This document shows, piece after piece, positions 1-6,540 of a stretch of DNA of 8,718 nt. The stretch is from contig JAMPYA010000082.1 in the NCBI GenBank assembly GCA_023700885.1, positions 1 through 8,718 on the forward strand, written 5' to 3'. This DNA comes from Flavobacteriaceae bacterium. GTDB taxonomy: Bacteria > Bacteroidota > Bacteroidia > Flavobacteriales > Flavobacteriaceae. Below the pieces are notes generated by a model. That model saw only the letters and a list, made by a program, of their open reading frames with translations. It had not been told where the DNA came from and did not search any database. Position numbers and translations under genes: made by a program. Each line of letters begins with the position of its first letter. Within the stretch, counting starts at the first letter, position 1.

Positions 1-282
1 ATCAAACCAATTAATATATTCCCCTTTACTTAACTCAAACCCATAATTACGGCAAGATGATGGACCTTTTAACATATGTTCTGGTCGATGAACATACTTA
101 ATTCTTGAATCTTTAGCAACGTATTGTCCAACAACAATATGGGTATTATCAGAACTTCCATCATCTACTACTATACATTCCCAATTTGTATATGTTTGAG
201 CTAATATACTATCCAATGTTTCACCTATTAAATGGGCGCGGTTAAAAGTAGGGATGATGATAGATACTAAAGGGATTTGCAT
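1..282 (-). CDS. Family 2 glycosyltransferase, N-terminal part (runs off left edge)
   Basis: This is an open frame of 94 codons from an ATG at 280-282 to the window edge, with no stop, so the gene is partial. The product is the start of a GT-A fold glycosyltransferase of family GT2, which transfers a sugar from a nucleotide donor at the cytoplasmic membrane face. Visible motifs are the opening strand and loop VSIIIPTFNR (residues 6-15), the nucleotide-binding VDDGSSD (39-45), GPSSCRNYG (73-81), and YINWFD ending at the edge, where the metal-binding DxD motif normally begins. It lies downstream of the UDP-xylose synthase gene on the same strand, 53 bases away, and the gap carries part of a repeat-like hairpin. 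The donor and acceptor cannot be told from this fragment; transfer of xylose is possible from position only. Confidence 0.9.
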   Translation of the reverse strand, partial: MQIPLVSIIIPTFNRAHLIGETLDSILAQTYTNWECIVVDDGSSDNTHIVVGQYVAKDSRIKYVHRPEHMLKGPSSCRNYGFELSKGEYINWFD

Positions 283-332
283 ATATATTTACTTGTTGTT
301 AAAAAATTAAATAATATGGGTTAAAAAACACA

Positions 333-380
333 CCCCTAACCTCCCGCTAAATCGGGATAAACGCTCTCTAGAGGGGAATT
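333..380. repeat. Hairpin-rich REP-like intergenic element overlapping the end of uxs
   Basis: The stretch contains nested inverted repeats. TCCCG (342-346) pairs with CGGGA (353-357) around a six-base loop, CTCTAGAG (366-373) is a palindrome, and the outer CCCCT (333-337) pairs with AGGGG (372-376). It is much more GC-rich than the flanks and is bordered on the left by an A-rich stretch. From memory, this style (AATTCCCCTCT ... AGGGGTGTG with an inner GC hairpin) resembles dispersed intergenic repeats in Bacteroidota genomes; I cannot confirm copies elsewhere. It supplies the uxs stop codon (336-338) and, read as RNA on the minus strand, could also act as a processing or termination structure. 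No second copy is apparent in this window. Confidence 0.5.
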
Positions 381-1313
381 CAATACTCCTTCAAAATAAG
401 TTATCGTCTTTATAAGTCCTTCTTCCAATTGTATTTTTGGTTCCCAACCATTTAAGGTTGCTTTTGCCAACTCAATCTCAGGTTGCCGTTGTTTGGGGTC
501 ATCTTTTGGTAGCGGCATAAAAACAATTTGTGATTTACTATTGGTCAGTTTAACAATTGTTTTAGCTAAATCGAGCATAGTAAACTCCATTGGATTACCT
601 AAATTAACAGGTCCAATAAATGTAGGATCTGAATTCATCATACGTACCATTCCTTCAATTAAATCATCCACATACTGAAAAGAACGAGTCTGCATGCCAT
701 CTCCATAAATAGTAATTGCCTCACCCCTTAAAGCTTGAACTATAAAATTAGACACCACCCTTCCATCATTTATATTCATATTGGGTCCATAGGTATTGAA
801 AATACGAATAATTTTAATGGCTACTTTATTTTGACGATGGTAATCCATAAATAAGGTTTCTGCACAACGTTTTCCTTCATCATAACACGATCTAATTCCA
901 ATTGGGTTTACATTTCCCCAATAATCTTCTTTTTGTGGATGTACAATAGGATCACCATAGACTTCACTTGTACTAGCTTGTAAAATTTTAGCTTTTAATC
1001 GTTTTGCTAAACCTAGCATATTAATGGCACCCATAACAGATGTTTGTATCGTTTTTATAGGATCGTGTTGATAATAAATGGGGCTTGCAGGACATGCTAA
1101 ATTGTATATTTCATCAACCTCGGCAAAATAAGGTTGTGTAATATCATGCCTTACCAATTCAAAATAAGGATTGGCTTTTAATCCTATGATATTACTTTTA
1201 TGGCTGGAGAAATAATTATCCAAGCAAATTACTTCATTTCCTTCCTTCAACAAACGTTCACATAAATGAGAACCAATAAACCCCGCACCACCTGTTACCA
1301 ATATTTTTTTCAT
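336..1313 (-). CDS. uxs: UDP-glucuronate decarboxylase (UDP-xylose synthase)
   Basis: This 325-residue cytoplasmic enzyme of the extended short-chain dehydrogenase family converts UDP-glucuronate to UDP-xylose and CO2 using bound NAD+. The NAD-binding loop TGGAGFIG is at residues 7-14. The UXS hallmark LVRHDIT is at 53-59, with NLACPASPIYYQ at 71-82. The catalytic set is Thr115 and Glu117 in ASTSEVYG and Tyr144/Lys148 in SCYDEGKR. RIFNTYGPNM (170-179) and an Arg in DDPKQRQPEI (271-280) fit the family; that Arg is expected in the decarboxylase active site. The ATG at 1311-1313 gives the normal MKKILVTGGAGFIG start. The natural fold should end near residue 311; the last 14 residues (NSPLESVYPDLAGG) and the stop are encoded by a hairpin-rich repeat-like sequence. 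UDP-glucose dehydrogenase, which would supply the substrate, is not in the window. The product would feed a xylose-containing glycan. Confidence 0.93.
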   Translation of the reverse strand: MKKILVTGGAGFIGSHLCERLLKEGNEVICLDNYFSSHKSNIIGLKANPYFELVRHDITQPYFAEVDEIYNLACPASPIYYQHDPIKTIQTSVMGAINMLGLAKRLKAKILQASTSEVYGDPIVHPQKEDYWGNVNPIGIRSCYDEGKRCAETLFMDYHRQNKVAIKIIRIFNTYGPNMNINDGRVVSNFIVQALRGEAITIYGDGMQTRSFQYVDDLIEGMVRMMNSDPTFIGPVNLGNPMEFTMLDLAKTIVKLTNSKSQIVFMPLPKDDPKQRQPEIELAKATLNGWEPKIQLEEGLIKTITYFEGVLNSPLESVYPDLAGG

Positions 1314-1393
1314 TTATTTACTTTATTTAAGTAAAAATAACAATAAAAAAGTGTTACAGAAATTTATATACTTATAAAATAAAAAATGTTACC

Positions 1394-1465
1394 GTATACT
1401 TTACTAAAAGTATCAGCATACAATTACGAAAGTATCAGCATACAATTACGAAAGTGTCAGCATAC
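1394..1465. repeat. Phased 22-base tandem repeats with a dyad core (operator-like)
   Basis: Two units at 1407-1428 and 1429-1450 are identical over all 22 bases. A third at 1451-1465 repeats the first 15 bases (AAAGTATCAGCATAC) with one change, A to G. A degenerate relic precedes them, giving GYATAC boxes at 1394, 1416, 1438 and 1460, exactly 22 bases apart. Each full unit contains the dyad GTAT-CAGC-ATAC. A 22-base period is about two helical turns, so copies present the same face of the DNA, as expected for cooperative protein binding. Additional inverted repeats flank the array: ATACTTT/AAAGTAT at 1396-1413 and AAAGT/ACTTT at 1451-1468. The bound factor is unknown. A variable-number tandem repeat of no function is the alternative. 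Confidence 0.85.
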
Positions 1466-1499
1466 TTTTTAATAAGCATTAAGAAGTTTGATTTGAGTG

Positions 1500-1507
1500 C
1501 AAATTTA
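1500..1507 (-). promoter_or_regulatory. Possible Bacteroidota -7 box for uxs
   Basis: Read on the minus strand this is TAAATTTG, matching the TAnnTTTG -7 consensus of Bacteroidota. It lies about 190 bases upstream of the uxs start, so the 22-base repeats would fall inside the uxs leader. I do not see a good TTTG -33 partner, and such a motif is common by chance in AT-rich DNA. Confidence 0.28.
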
Positions 1508-1609
1508 ACAGGATTCATTTAATTTATATACATGGTTTTACCAATATTTTTCAACAATAAATTGTTATCAACTATTTTAATCTTATACAATTATTTAGCC
1601 AAATTGCCT

Positions 1610-1617
1610 TAAATTTG
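1610..1617 (+). promoter_or_regulatory. Probable -7 promoter box of the HU-like gene
   Basis: TAAATTTG matches the Bacteroidota TAnnTTTG -7 element and sits 55 bases before the ATG at 1673, a plausible distance giving a leader of about 50 bases. No convincing TTTG -33 element is seen at the usual spacing. No Shine-Dalgarno sequence precedes the start; the leader is A/T only just before the ATG, as is usual in this phylum. Confidence 0.45.
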
Positions 1618-1622
1618 TAAAT

Positions 1623-1647
1623 ACATGTGTAGTGCATGTTTTTTTTT
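1623..1647 (+). promoter_or_regulatory. Small hairpin plus T9 run in the HU leader (possible attenuator)
   Basis: ACATG (1623-1627) and CATGT (1635-1639) form a five-base stem with a seven-base loop, followed by nine T residues (1639-1647). The geometry is that of an intrinsic terminator placed just after the predicted transcription start and before the HU start codon. The stem is short and probably weak, so it may be chance. Confidence 0.27.
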
Positions 1648-1672
1648 ATTAATTTTTTAAATTTTATACCTT

Positions 1673-2068
1673 ATGAGTATTAAATTCAAAACGGTGCAGC
1701 GAGTGAATCCGCAAGATACTACTGCACCAAAAAAACACTATGCAAAGGCAACGAATGCCAGCATAACAGATTTAAGTGAATTGGCTGAATTAGTTGCCTT
1801 AAATTCATCGATGAGTAAACCAGACTGTTATGCAGTTTTAATGGGACTCGAAACCTTCGTTTTTCGCGAATTAAGCCGGGGCAGAAATGTACGGCTAGGC
1901 GAATTGGGAACTTACAAAATTAGCCTGAGTGCTGAAGGTAAGGAAACCGAAGACGAAGTGGTTGCTACTTCTATTAAAAAGGCGCGTATTAATTTTACTC
2001 CAGGACAAGGATTAAAAAATATGCTGAATACCTTAGTGTACAAAAAAGCCCAAAATCAATCCGCATAG
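1673..2068 (+). CDS. HU-like DNA-binding protein (extended HU-related family)
   Basis: This 131-residue protein is a nucleoid-associated or architectural DNA-binding protein of the HU/IHF superfamily. It most resembles the Bacteroidota HU-related group, which carries an altered N-terminus (MSIKFKTVQRVNPQ) rather than canonical HU. The helical dimerisation part spans about residues 30-70. The HU hallmark VRLGELGTYKISLSAEG is at 73-89, and the beta-arm/C-terminal helix signature (INFTPGQGLKNML) at 106-118. The C-terminal tail is short, so there is no glycine-rich or extra winged-helix extension. It is encoded opposite to all other genes here, with its own promoter-like box and a strong terminator, and is about 45% GC over the best-conserved stretch, well above the glycosyltransferase genes. 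Its position beside a glycan locus suggests a regulatory or structural role there, but this is inference; genes of this family are widespread in the phylum. Confidence 0.88.
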   Translation: MSIKFKTVQRVNPQDTTAPKKHYAKATNASITDLSELAELVALNSSMSKPDCYAVLMGLETFVFRELSRGRNVRLGELGTYKISLSAEGKETEDEVVATSIKKARINFTPGQGLKNMLNTLVYKKAQNQSA

Positions 2069-2080
2069 ATTTTGAGCTTT
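2045..2080 (+). other. Hairpin spanning the HU stop codon
   Basis: AAAGC and CAAAATC (2045-2057, with one unpaired C) pair with GATTTTG and GCTTT (2068-2080) around a ten-base loop. The stem contains the TAG stop at 2066-2068 at its edge. It is followed only by a poor T-run, so it is more likely an RNA-stabilising 3' structure, or a helper to the terminator just downstream, than a terminator itself. Confidence 0.45.
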
Positions 2081-2090
2081 CTTTAGTGTT

Positions 2091-2125
2091 AAAACTCTGA
2101 GTGCTTATGCACTTGGAGTTTTTTT
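2091..2125 (+). terminator. Intrinsic terminator of the HU-like gene
   Basis: A near-perfect 14-pair stem runs AAAACTC-T-GAGTGC (2091-2104), loop TTAT, GCACTT-G-GAGTTTT (2109-2122). The only imperfect pairs are G-T wobbles. A run of seven T residues (2119-2125) follows on the plus strand. It starts 22 bases after the HU stop and insulates the opposing minus-strand operon from HU transcription. Confidence 0.9.
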
Positions 2126-2301
2126 ATTTATTAATTTTTATCAAATGTAACAATCTGATTAAAATTAGCCTAGTAAAAAAACAATTATTTTAAGGATGTT
2201 TATTAACACTTTGTTTATAAGTTTTTTACAACGTGCTGACAATGTATTATTTACATATAATTTAGTGGGTTTTGATTGTCTCTTTTATAAATTGATTTAT
2301 T

Positions 2302-3213
2302 TTATACGTTATTTTTAACAAACAAACTGATAAAAAATCTTCTAATTACTTTTACAATAGGAATGAACTTATACAATTTTATATAGGAATATATCATTAA
2401 CCTCCACTCTTTTAAACTCAATCCTCCATTTTTCTTCATAAAAATTTCAAAATCTAACAGCAACTTATATTGTTGATCTGCATTGAATAGCCCTAACTTT
2501 TTAGTGATGATATTTTTAAAAAATGAAATAGTAGCTTGTCTTTTTAATTGTTCATTATCCGTTTTTCCAGAAATACTTTCGTCTGACACCCTAATAAAAA
2601 CTACGCTTTCATTGATGGTATAAATGGGTTGATTCTCTGAAAACTCAATCCATGCACGGTCATCGCTATGCCATCCTAAAGGATAATTACAAAATTTATA
2701 TTTTAAAAAAGCTACCTTTAAAAAAATATGCTCTGATAAAGAACTTCTAGTTTTTCCTATATATTTTCTATAATAAGAATCAGTGGCTGTTTCCCAAACT
2801 GGATGCTCAAATTTTTTGGAAATTATTTCATTGTTACCATTGATAACTTCAGAAGCAAAACGAACTACATTTGATTTTTCTTTAAAAATAGTTAATTGTT
2901 TATAAAACTCTTCCACTACATTCTCACCTAACACATCATCATCCCCTAAAACCATGATCCACTCTTCATTGTTTGACAATGCAATACAACGCACCCATTG
3001 TTTTGTTAATGAGGCACTTCCCAAATTTTCTTCAAAACGTTGATAGGTAAATTCGAATTTACCCTTGTATTTTTCTAATAAAACTGAGGGATTTTCAGGA
3101 CTTGCATCATCGCCAATATATATCTTAAAACGCTTGTCAGTTTGATTGGATAAAGACTGCAAAGTTTCCTCGAAGAAAATGAGTTTGTAATAAGGTATTA
3201 TTATAGCAAGCAT
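2302..3213 (-). CDS. Family 2 glycosyltransferase
   Basis: This 303-residue protein has a GT-A fold GT2 core. The opening IIIPYYK (4-10) replaces the usual PTYN. GDDASPEN (34-41) is the nucleotide-binding loop, and MVLGDDDVLG (87-96) carries the metal-binding aspartates. WHSDDRAWIEF (181-191) is the likely acceptor/base region. The C-terminal part (about 230-303) is rich in Lys, Ile and Phe with an amphipathic look, consistent with membrane-surface attachment; I see no clear transmembrane span. It is the last gene of the minus-strand operon. Its ATG abuts the stop of the preceding gene (TAA directly followed by ATG), which points to translational coupling. Sugar specificity is unknown. Downstream, 2126-2301 shows no good terminator for this strand. 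Confidence 0.9.
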   Translation of the reverse strand: MLAIIIPYYKLIFFEETLQSLSNQTDKRFKIYIGDDASPENPSVLLEKYKGKFEFTYQRFEENLGSASLTKQWVRCIALSNNEEWIMVLGDDDVLGENVVEEFYKQLTIFKEKSNVVRFASEVINGNNEIISKKFEHPVWETATDSYYRKYIGKTRSSLSEHIFLKVAFLKYKFCNYPLGWHSDDRAWIEFSENQPIYTINESVVFIRVSDESISGKTDNEQLKRQATISFFKNIITKKLGLFNADQQYKLLLDFEIFMKKNGGLSLKEWRLMIYSYIKLYKFIPIVKVIRRFFISLFVKNNV

Positions 3214-4152
3214 TTATTTTTTTTTAAATTTATTAATCACTTTTTTTAAAATTTTTTCTGGTTTTTTATAATTGGTTTGGATGTAATATAAAAAATTAAA
3301 AAAAGTAGAATTGGAAATAAAGTTTACCAACGGATTGTACTTTTTTAAAAGTAACCATTTTGTCTTGTAGTGAATTTTCCAAAACATTTTATCATAACAA
3401 AACTTCCACAATATATCCATTTCGGATTCTTGATTATAATGGTTTATTTGTGAGGCCTGTTTATTGTGTAACCTAAAATAAATTAAAGATTTATCTATAA
3501 AACCCGTATCAAAATAGCACAAAACTCTCCACCAAAATTCAATATCTAAAGCTTGTTTTAGATTCATGTCAAAATAACCTATTTTTTCAAAAATCCTTTT
3601 ATTTAATAATACGGCAGTAGGTTCCCCAAATTTATTCTCGGGAGAAAGCATAAAATACTCATCCTTTAAACAATCTTTTCCTTTTACAACCCCATTTTTA
3701 ACATTTACCTTTTTCCATTTATCATGTAAATTTTCAAAATTCCGAATCCATATACTAATGAATAAGTCTTCTTTTTCATAAATAAAATCTCTTTTACAAT
3801 AAACAAAATCAACTTTGTTGGTTTCTGCAAATACTACCATTTCTTCAATGCAGGTTGGCTGCAAAACATCGTCCTGAAACAAAAACTTAATATAAGTGCC
3901 TTTGGCGTATTTTATGCAATTGTTCCAGTTGGCGCCTATGCCGCTTGGCTGATGGTGGTATATATAAATGGGTATTTTTGTTTTTTCTTTAAACTGTTCA
4001 ATTAATTGCAAAGTTGCATCAATTGAAGCATCATCAGAAACCACTATTTCTAAATTGGAATAAGTTTGGGTAATTGCCGATTCCATCGCCTCAACAATAA
4101 ATTGTTCGCCATTAAAGGTTGGGATACAGATGGAAACTAATGGTATACTCAT
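3214..4152 (-). CDS. Family 2 glycosyltransferase
   Basis: This 312-residue GT2 enzyme has all the expected motifs: VSICIPTFNG (6-15), VVSDDASID (37-45), KFLFQDDVL (89-97) as the DxD-type metal site, FGEPTAVLL (175-183), and ALDIEFWWR (201-209) as the acceptor/catalytic-base motif. The C-terminus is a lysine-rich tail (KKPEKILKKVINKFKKK) that could bind acidic phospholipids. It belongs to the inner-membrane glycan assembly line and adds one residue of unknown identity. It lies 32 bases after the WbsX-like gene, and its stop touches the start of the next gene. Base composition is uneven: 3901-3960 reaches about 48% GC by hand count while 3721-3780 is about 23%, so the catalytic N-terminal half and the rest may have different histories. 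Confidence 0.92.
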   Translation of the reverse strand: MSIPLVSICIPTFNGEQFIVEAMESAITQTYSNLEIVVSDDASIDATLQLIEQFKEKTKIPIYIYHHQPSGIGANWNNCIKYAKGTYIKFLFQDDVLQPTCIEEMVVFAETNKVDFVYCKRDFIYEKEDLFISIWIRNFENLHDKWKKVNVKNGVVKGKDCLKDEYFMLSPENKFGEPTAVLLNKRIFEKIGYFDMNLKQALDIEFWWRVLCYFDTGFIDKSLIYFRLHNKQASQINHYNQESEMDILWKFCYDKMFWKIHYKTKWLLLKKYNPLVNFISNSTFFNFLYYIQTNYKKPEKILKKVINKFKKK

Positions 4153-4184
4153 AATTAATTTAAAAATTAACCTAATCTATTTTT

Positions 4185-5276
4185 TTAATCTTCTAAAGCC
4201 TTTTTGGTTGCTTCCAAATAGGAAGTACCATATTTAATGCAAGGCTCTAAATGATTACCTTCAGCCCATTCATTCCAAGCATTTAAAAACAAAAAATTCT
4301 GAGGAACACTATCCCATGGATAATTTTCTCTGATATAACGTAACCACATTTTATATTTTTCTGGTGTAGAATCATGTAATATAAAATTATTTGCTTTTCT
4401 TCTTGCCGTATTATCCCACATAGGTGTAATTCCTGGATAAATATCTTTCTGATACCCAATTTCTGTCTGATTGACAGCATAACTAGAATAATCAACAAAA
4501 TAATTTAAATTCTCAACTTTAATATTCAATCTCTTTTTAATTTTATTTATAGTTTTCTTTAAATTTGTTCTTGGATAAGGTATACTTTTTGGAAGATTAA
4601 ATGAATTTGGATGGAACTCAAAAGCAAAATCAAATCCACTACTTTTAGGCATAAATTGATTTTCTGCATTGTGGGCGAAACCAATATATAAATCTGGAAA
4701 ACCAGCTTCCTTAACTTCTTTTCGCCATATCATAATTGTCTTTTGAATGTTTGGAAAAAGATTTGGCTTGTAAATAATAAAAATAGGTTTTCCTTCAACT
4801 TTTATATATCTATTATCTTTGAAATAAGTTATTAAATGTTTTATATGTAATTCATCATCTTCAAAAGTATGTTCTTGTTTAAGTAATATATCGTTATCTA
4901 ATCCATCCCAAGTTCTTGTCCAATTTTCATTAGCCCAACACATCATAAATGGTAAATCTTCTTTCGAATTTTTTAACTTTCTGTCCAACGGCTCATATAG
5001 TAATCTTTTACCATTAAACCAATAATGATAGTAACAAAACCCAAATATTCCATATTCTTTAGCTAATGCTTCTTGTGCCAATCTTGCTTCCTCTAGTCTC
5101 AAATCATAAAACCCTAAATCTGCCGGTAAATGTGGTTGATAATGCCCTTCAAACCTAGGTTTTGCTTTAGTTACATTAGTCCACTCTGTAAAACCTTTAC
5201 CCCACCATTTATCATTTTCAGGAATTGGATGGTATTGAGGAAGGTAGATTGCTATGGGTTTTATTTTATTTTGCAT
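4185..5276 (-). CDS. WbsX-like glycan-processing protein (GH99-related)
   Basis: This 363-residue protein is of the WbsX family, annotated as glycosyltransferases in polysaccharide loci and related to GH99 endo-mannosidases (TIM-barrel). Hallmarks in order are IAIYLPQYHPIPEN (8-21), WWGKGFTEWTNV (24-35), HYQPHLPADLGFYDLR (45-60), GFCYYHYWFNGKRLL (79-93), CWANENWTRTWDG (113-125), PGITPMWDNTARR (281-293) and FLNAWNEWAEGNHLEP (330-345). The length is normal for single-domain members. No signal peptide is seen, so it is cytoplasmic. The last motif keeps Glu336 and Glu339, a three-residue spacing like the catalytic pair of GH99. It starts one base after the stop of the GT4 gene (TAA, G, ATG), so the two are likely translationally coupled. 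Whether it transfers or cleaves sugar is unresolved. Confidence 0.9.
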   Translation of the reverse strand: MQNKIKPIAIYLPQYHPIPENDKWWGKGFTEWTNVTKAKPRFEGHYQPHLPADLGFYDLRLEEARLAQEALAKEYGIFGFCYYHYWFNGKRLLYEPLDRKLKNSKEDLPFMMCWANENWTRTWDGLDNDILLKQEHTFEDDELHIKHLITYFKDNRYIKVEGKPIFIIYKPNLFPNIQKTIMIWRKEVKEAGFPDLYIGFAHNAENQFMPKSSGFDFAFEFHPNSFNLPKSIPYPRTNLKKTINKIKKRLNIKVENLNYFVDYSSYAVNQTEIGYQKDIYPGITPMWDNTARRKANNFILHDSTPEKYKMWLRYIRENYPWDSVPQNFLFLNAWNEWAEGNHLEPCIKYGTSYLEATKKALED

Positions 5277-5277
5277 C

Positions 5278-6513
5278 TTAATTATTAATTGCTTTTTTAT
5301 AAACCTGAACAGTCTCTTCTAAATTCTTTTCCCAAGAAAAAAAAGTAGATCGTTCAAGTGATTTAACCGATAAATTTTCTGACAATTTGGCGTCATTCAT
5401 AATTGAGCATATTTGGTCACTTAATAACTTTACATCAAAAGGATTTATACAAATACCATAATCCTTAACAACTTCAGTCAAAGAGGCTTGATTCGATGAA
5501 ATTATAGGAGTTCCACATTGCATCGCCTCAATTATAGGTAAACCGAAACCTTCATATAGAGACATATAAACAAAACTTAAAGCGTTTGAATAAAAAACCG
5601 ATAATTCAACGTCAGGTACATACTCTATAAAATGAATATGTTTATATTTATTATACTTATTTATAAAAAATATTTTAGACTCACTACTATCAAATCTTCC
5701 AATTAAAACTAAACCCAAATCATTACTTAAATTTTCATTTACGACCTTAATATAAGCTTCTATAATATGTTCAGTATTTTTGTATTTTTGATTTCTATTT
5801 AAACACAATAAATATTTTTCAAACTTAAAATTATATTTTTTAGATATTAATAAAAAGTTTGCTTTAGATAAATTTTGGAAAAATATTTTTTTATTTGCAC
5901 CTAAATAAATAACTTCTATTTGATTTTCATCTAAATCTTTCCTATAATTCAACAATTCAGATTTTGTAAATTCTGAAACACATATAACTTTTGTTTCTCT
6001 ATCTATTGAATCATAGGCTGGTTTTAAAAGATTCGCAAAACTTTTAGGAGCCAAATCAGGTCTAGTAAAGGGCATTAAATCATGACAGGTAAAAACTCTT
6101 TTAATATTTTTATACTTTTTTATCTCATTAGGTATCGCCTCAATTGGAGAATGATAGATATCTAACATTTTTAATTTATGTTTATCAAATGGATTTAATG
6201 TTAGTTGATAATTAAGATTCAATTTTTTTAATAAAATAGCATGCAGTTTTGAATTTAAAGAATAAAGTATCCTGAATATTTCAGTTTGATTGTTTGCTAT
6301 TTTATTTTGAGCGTTAGTATGATTATTTTCTGCTATAAATAAAATTAAATTATTAATTATTAGACTATCATATTTGTTTGAAGAGTAAAACAAGTCTACT
6401 TCCTTGCAATTTTCGAGTTGTTTAATTAATTCATAAATTACTCTCAAACCTCCATGCATTACATTTTGTTTGAAATGAGTTCCAATCCATGTAGCGTCAA
6501 ATAATACTTTCAT
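5278..6513 (-). CDS. Family 4 glycosyltransferase (GT-B fold)
   Basis: This 411-residue retaining-type glycosyltransferase has two Rossmann-like halves. The N-terminal acceptor half has GGLRVIYEL (21-29), FTCHDLMPFTRPDL (141-154) and VICVSEFTKSELL (176-188). The C-terminal donor half has YLLCLNRNQKYKN (234-246), LVLIGRF (268-274), HFIEYVPDVELSVFYSNA (294-311), and the GT4 E-x7-E signature LYEGFGLPIIEAMQCGTPII (319-338) with Glu321 and Glu329. The donor is probably an NDP-hexose, but which one is not readable. The gene is very AT-rich, with many Lys, Asn and Ile codons, especially around residues 40-120. It lies 27 bases after the FkbM gene in the same operon. Its GTG/TTG alternatives are not needed: MKVLFDATWIGTH is a normal N-terminus for the family. 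Confidence 0.92.
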   Translation of the reverse strand: MKVLFDATWIGTHFKQNVMHGGLRVIYELIKQLENCKEVDLFYSSNKYDSLIINNLILFIAENNHTNAQNKIANNQTEIFRILYSLNSKLHAILLKKLNLNYQLTLNPFDKHKLKMLDIYHSPIEAIPNEIKKYKNIKRVFTCHDLMPFTRPDLAPKSFANLLKPAYDSIDRETKVICVSEFTKSELLNYRKDLDENQIEVIYLGANKKIFFQNLSKANFLLISKKYNFKFEKYLLCLNRNQKYKNTEHIIEAYIKVVNENLSNDLGLVLIGRFDSSESKIFFINKYNKYKHIHFIEYVPDVELSVFYSNALSFVYMSLYEGFGLPIIEAMQCGTPIISSNQASLTEVVKDYGICINPFDVKLLSDQICSIMNDAKLSENLSVKSLERSTFFSWEKNLEETVQVYKKAINN

Positions 6514-6540
6514 ATCAAATATATAACTATTAAATTTAAC

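Larger units (their letters stand above)
1314..1672. other. Divergent intergenic region between uxs and the HU-like gene
   Basis: These 359 bases separate the start of uxs (leftward) from the start of the HU-like gene (rightward). I find no coding frame or tRNA here. The region holds a 22-base-period tandem repeat (1394-1465), a TAAATTTG box on each strand (1500-1507 minus, 1610-1617 plus), and a small hairpin with a T-run in the HU leader (1623-1647). The remainder is AT-rich spacer. It is the only divergent control region in the window and so the likely place for regulation of both genes. Confidence 0.8.

Noticed and set aside
493..678. Open frame of 61 codons on the plus strand inside uxs
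   Set aside because: It lies wholly antisense to a well-supported enzyme and has no recognisable protein features.
1407..1465. CRISPR array
   Set aside because: The 22-base units are contiguous tandem copies with no unique spacers and no cas genes nearby.
2287..2300. ATAAAT/ATTTAT palindrome as terminator of the minus-strand operon
   Set aside because: It is A/T only with a two-base gap and no T-run in the right orientation; too weak to support.
2126..2301. Possible small RNA or short gene between the HU terminator and the last GT2 gene
   Set aside because: I see no promoter pair, no stable hairpin and no open frame of note in this AT-rich stretch.
3214..3225. A9 run just before the stop of the second GT2 gene as a programmed frameshift fusing the two GT2 proteins
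   Set aside because: The downstream ATG is in the same frame as the stop, so slippage in the run would move out of that frame and could not make a fusion.
4283..4498. Open frame of 71 codons on the minus strand in another frame of the WbsX-like gene
   Set aside because: It overlaps strongly conserved WbsX motifs in the true frame and reads as low-complexity Ile/Leu-rich sequence.
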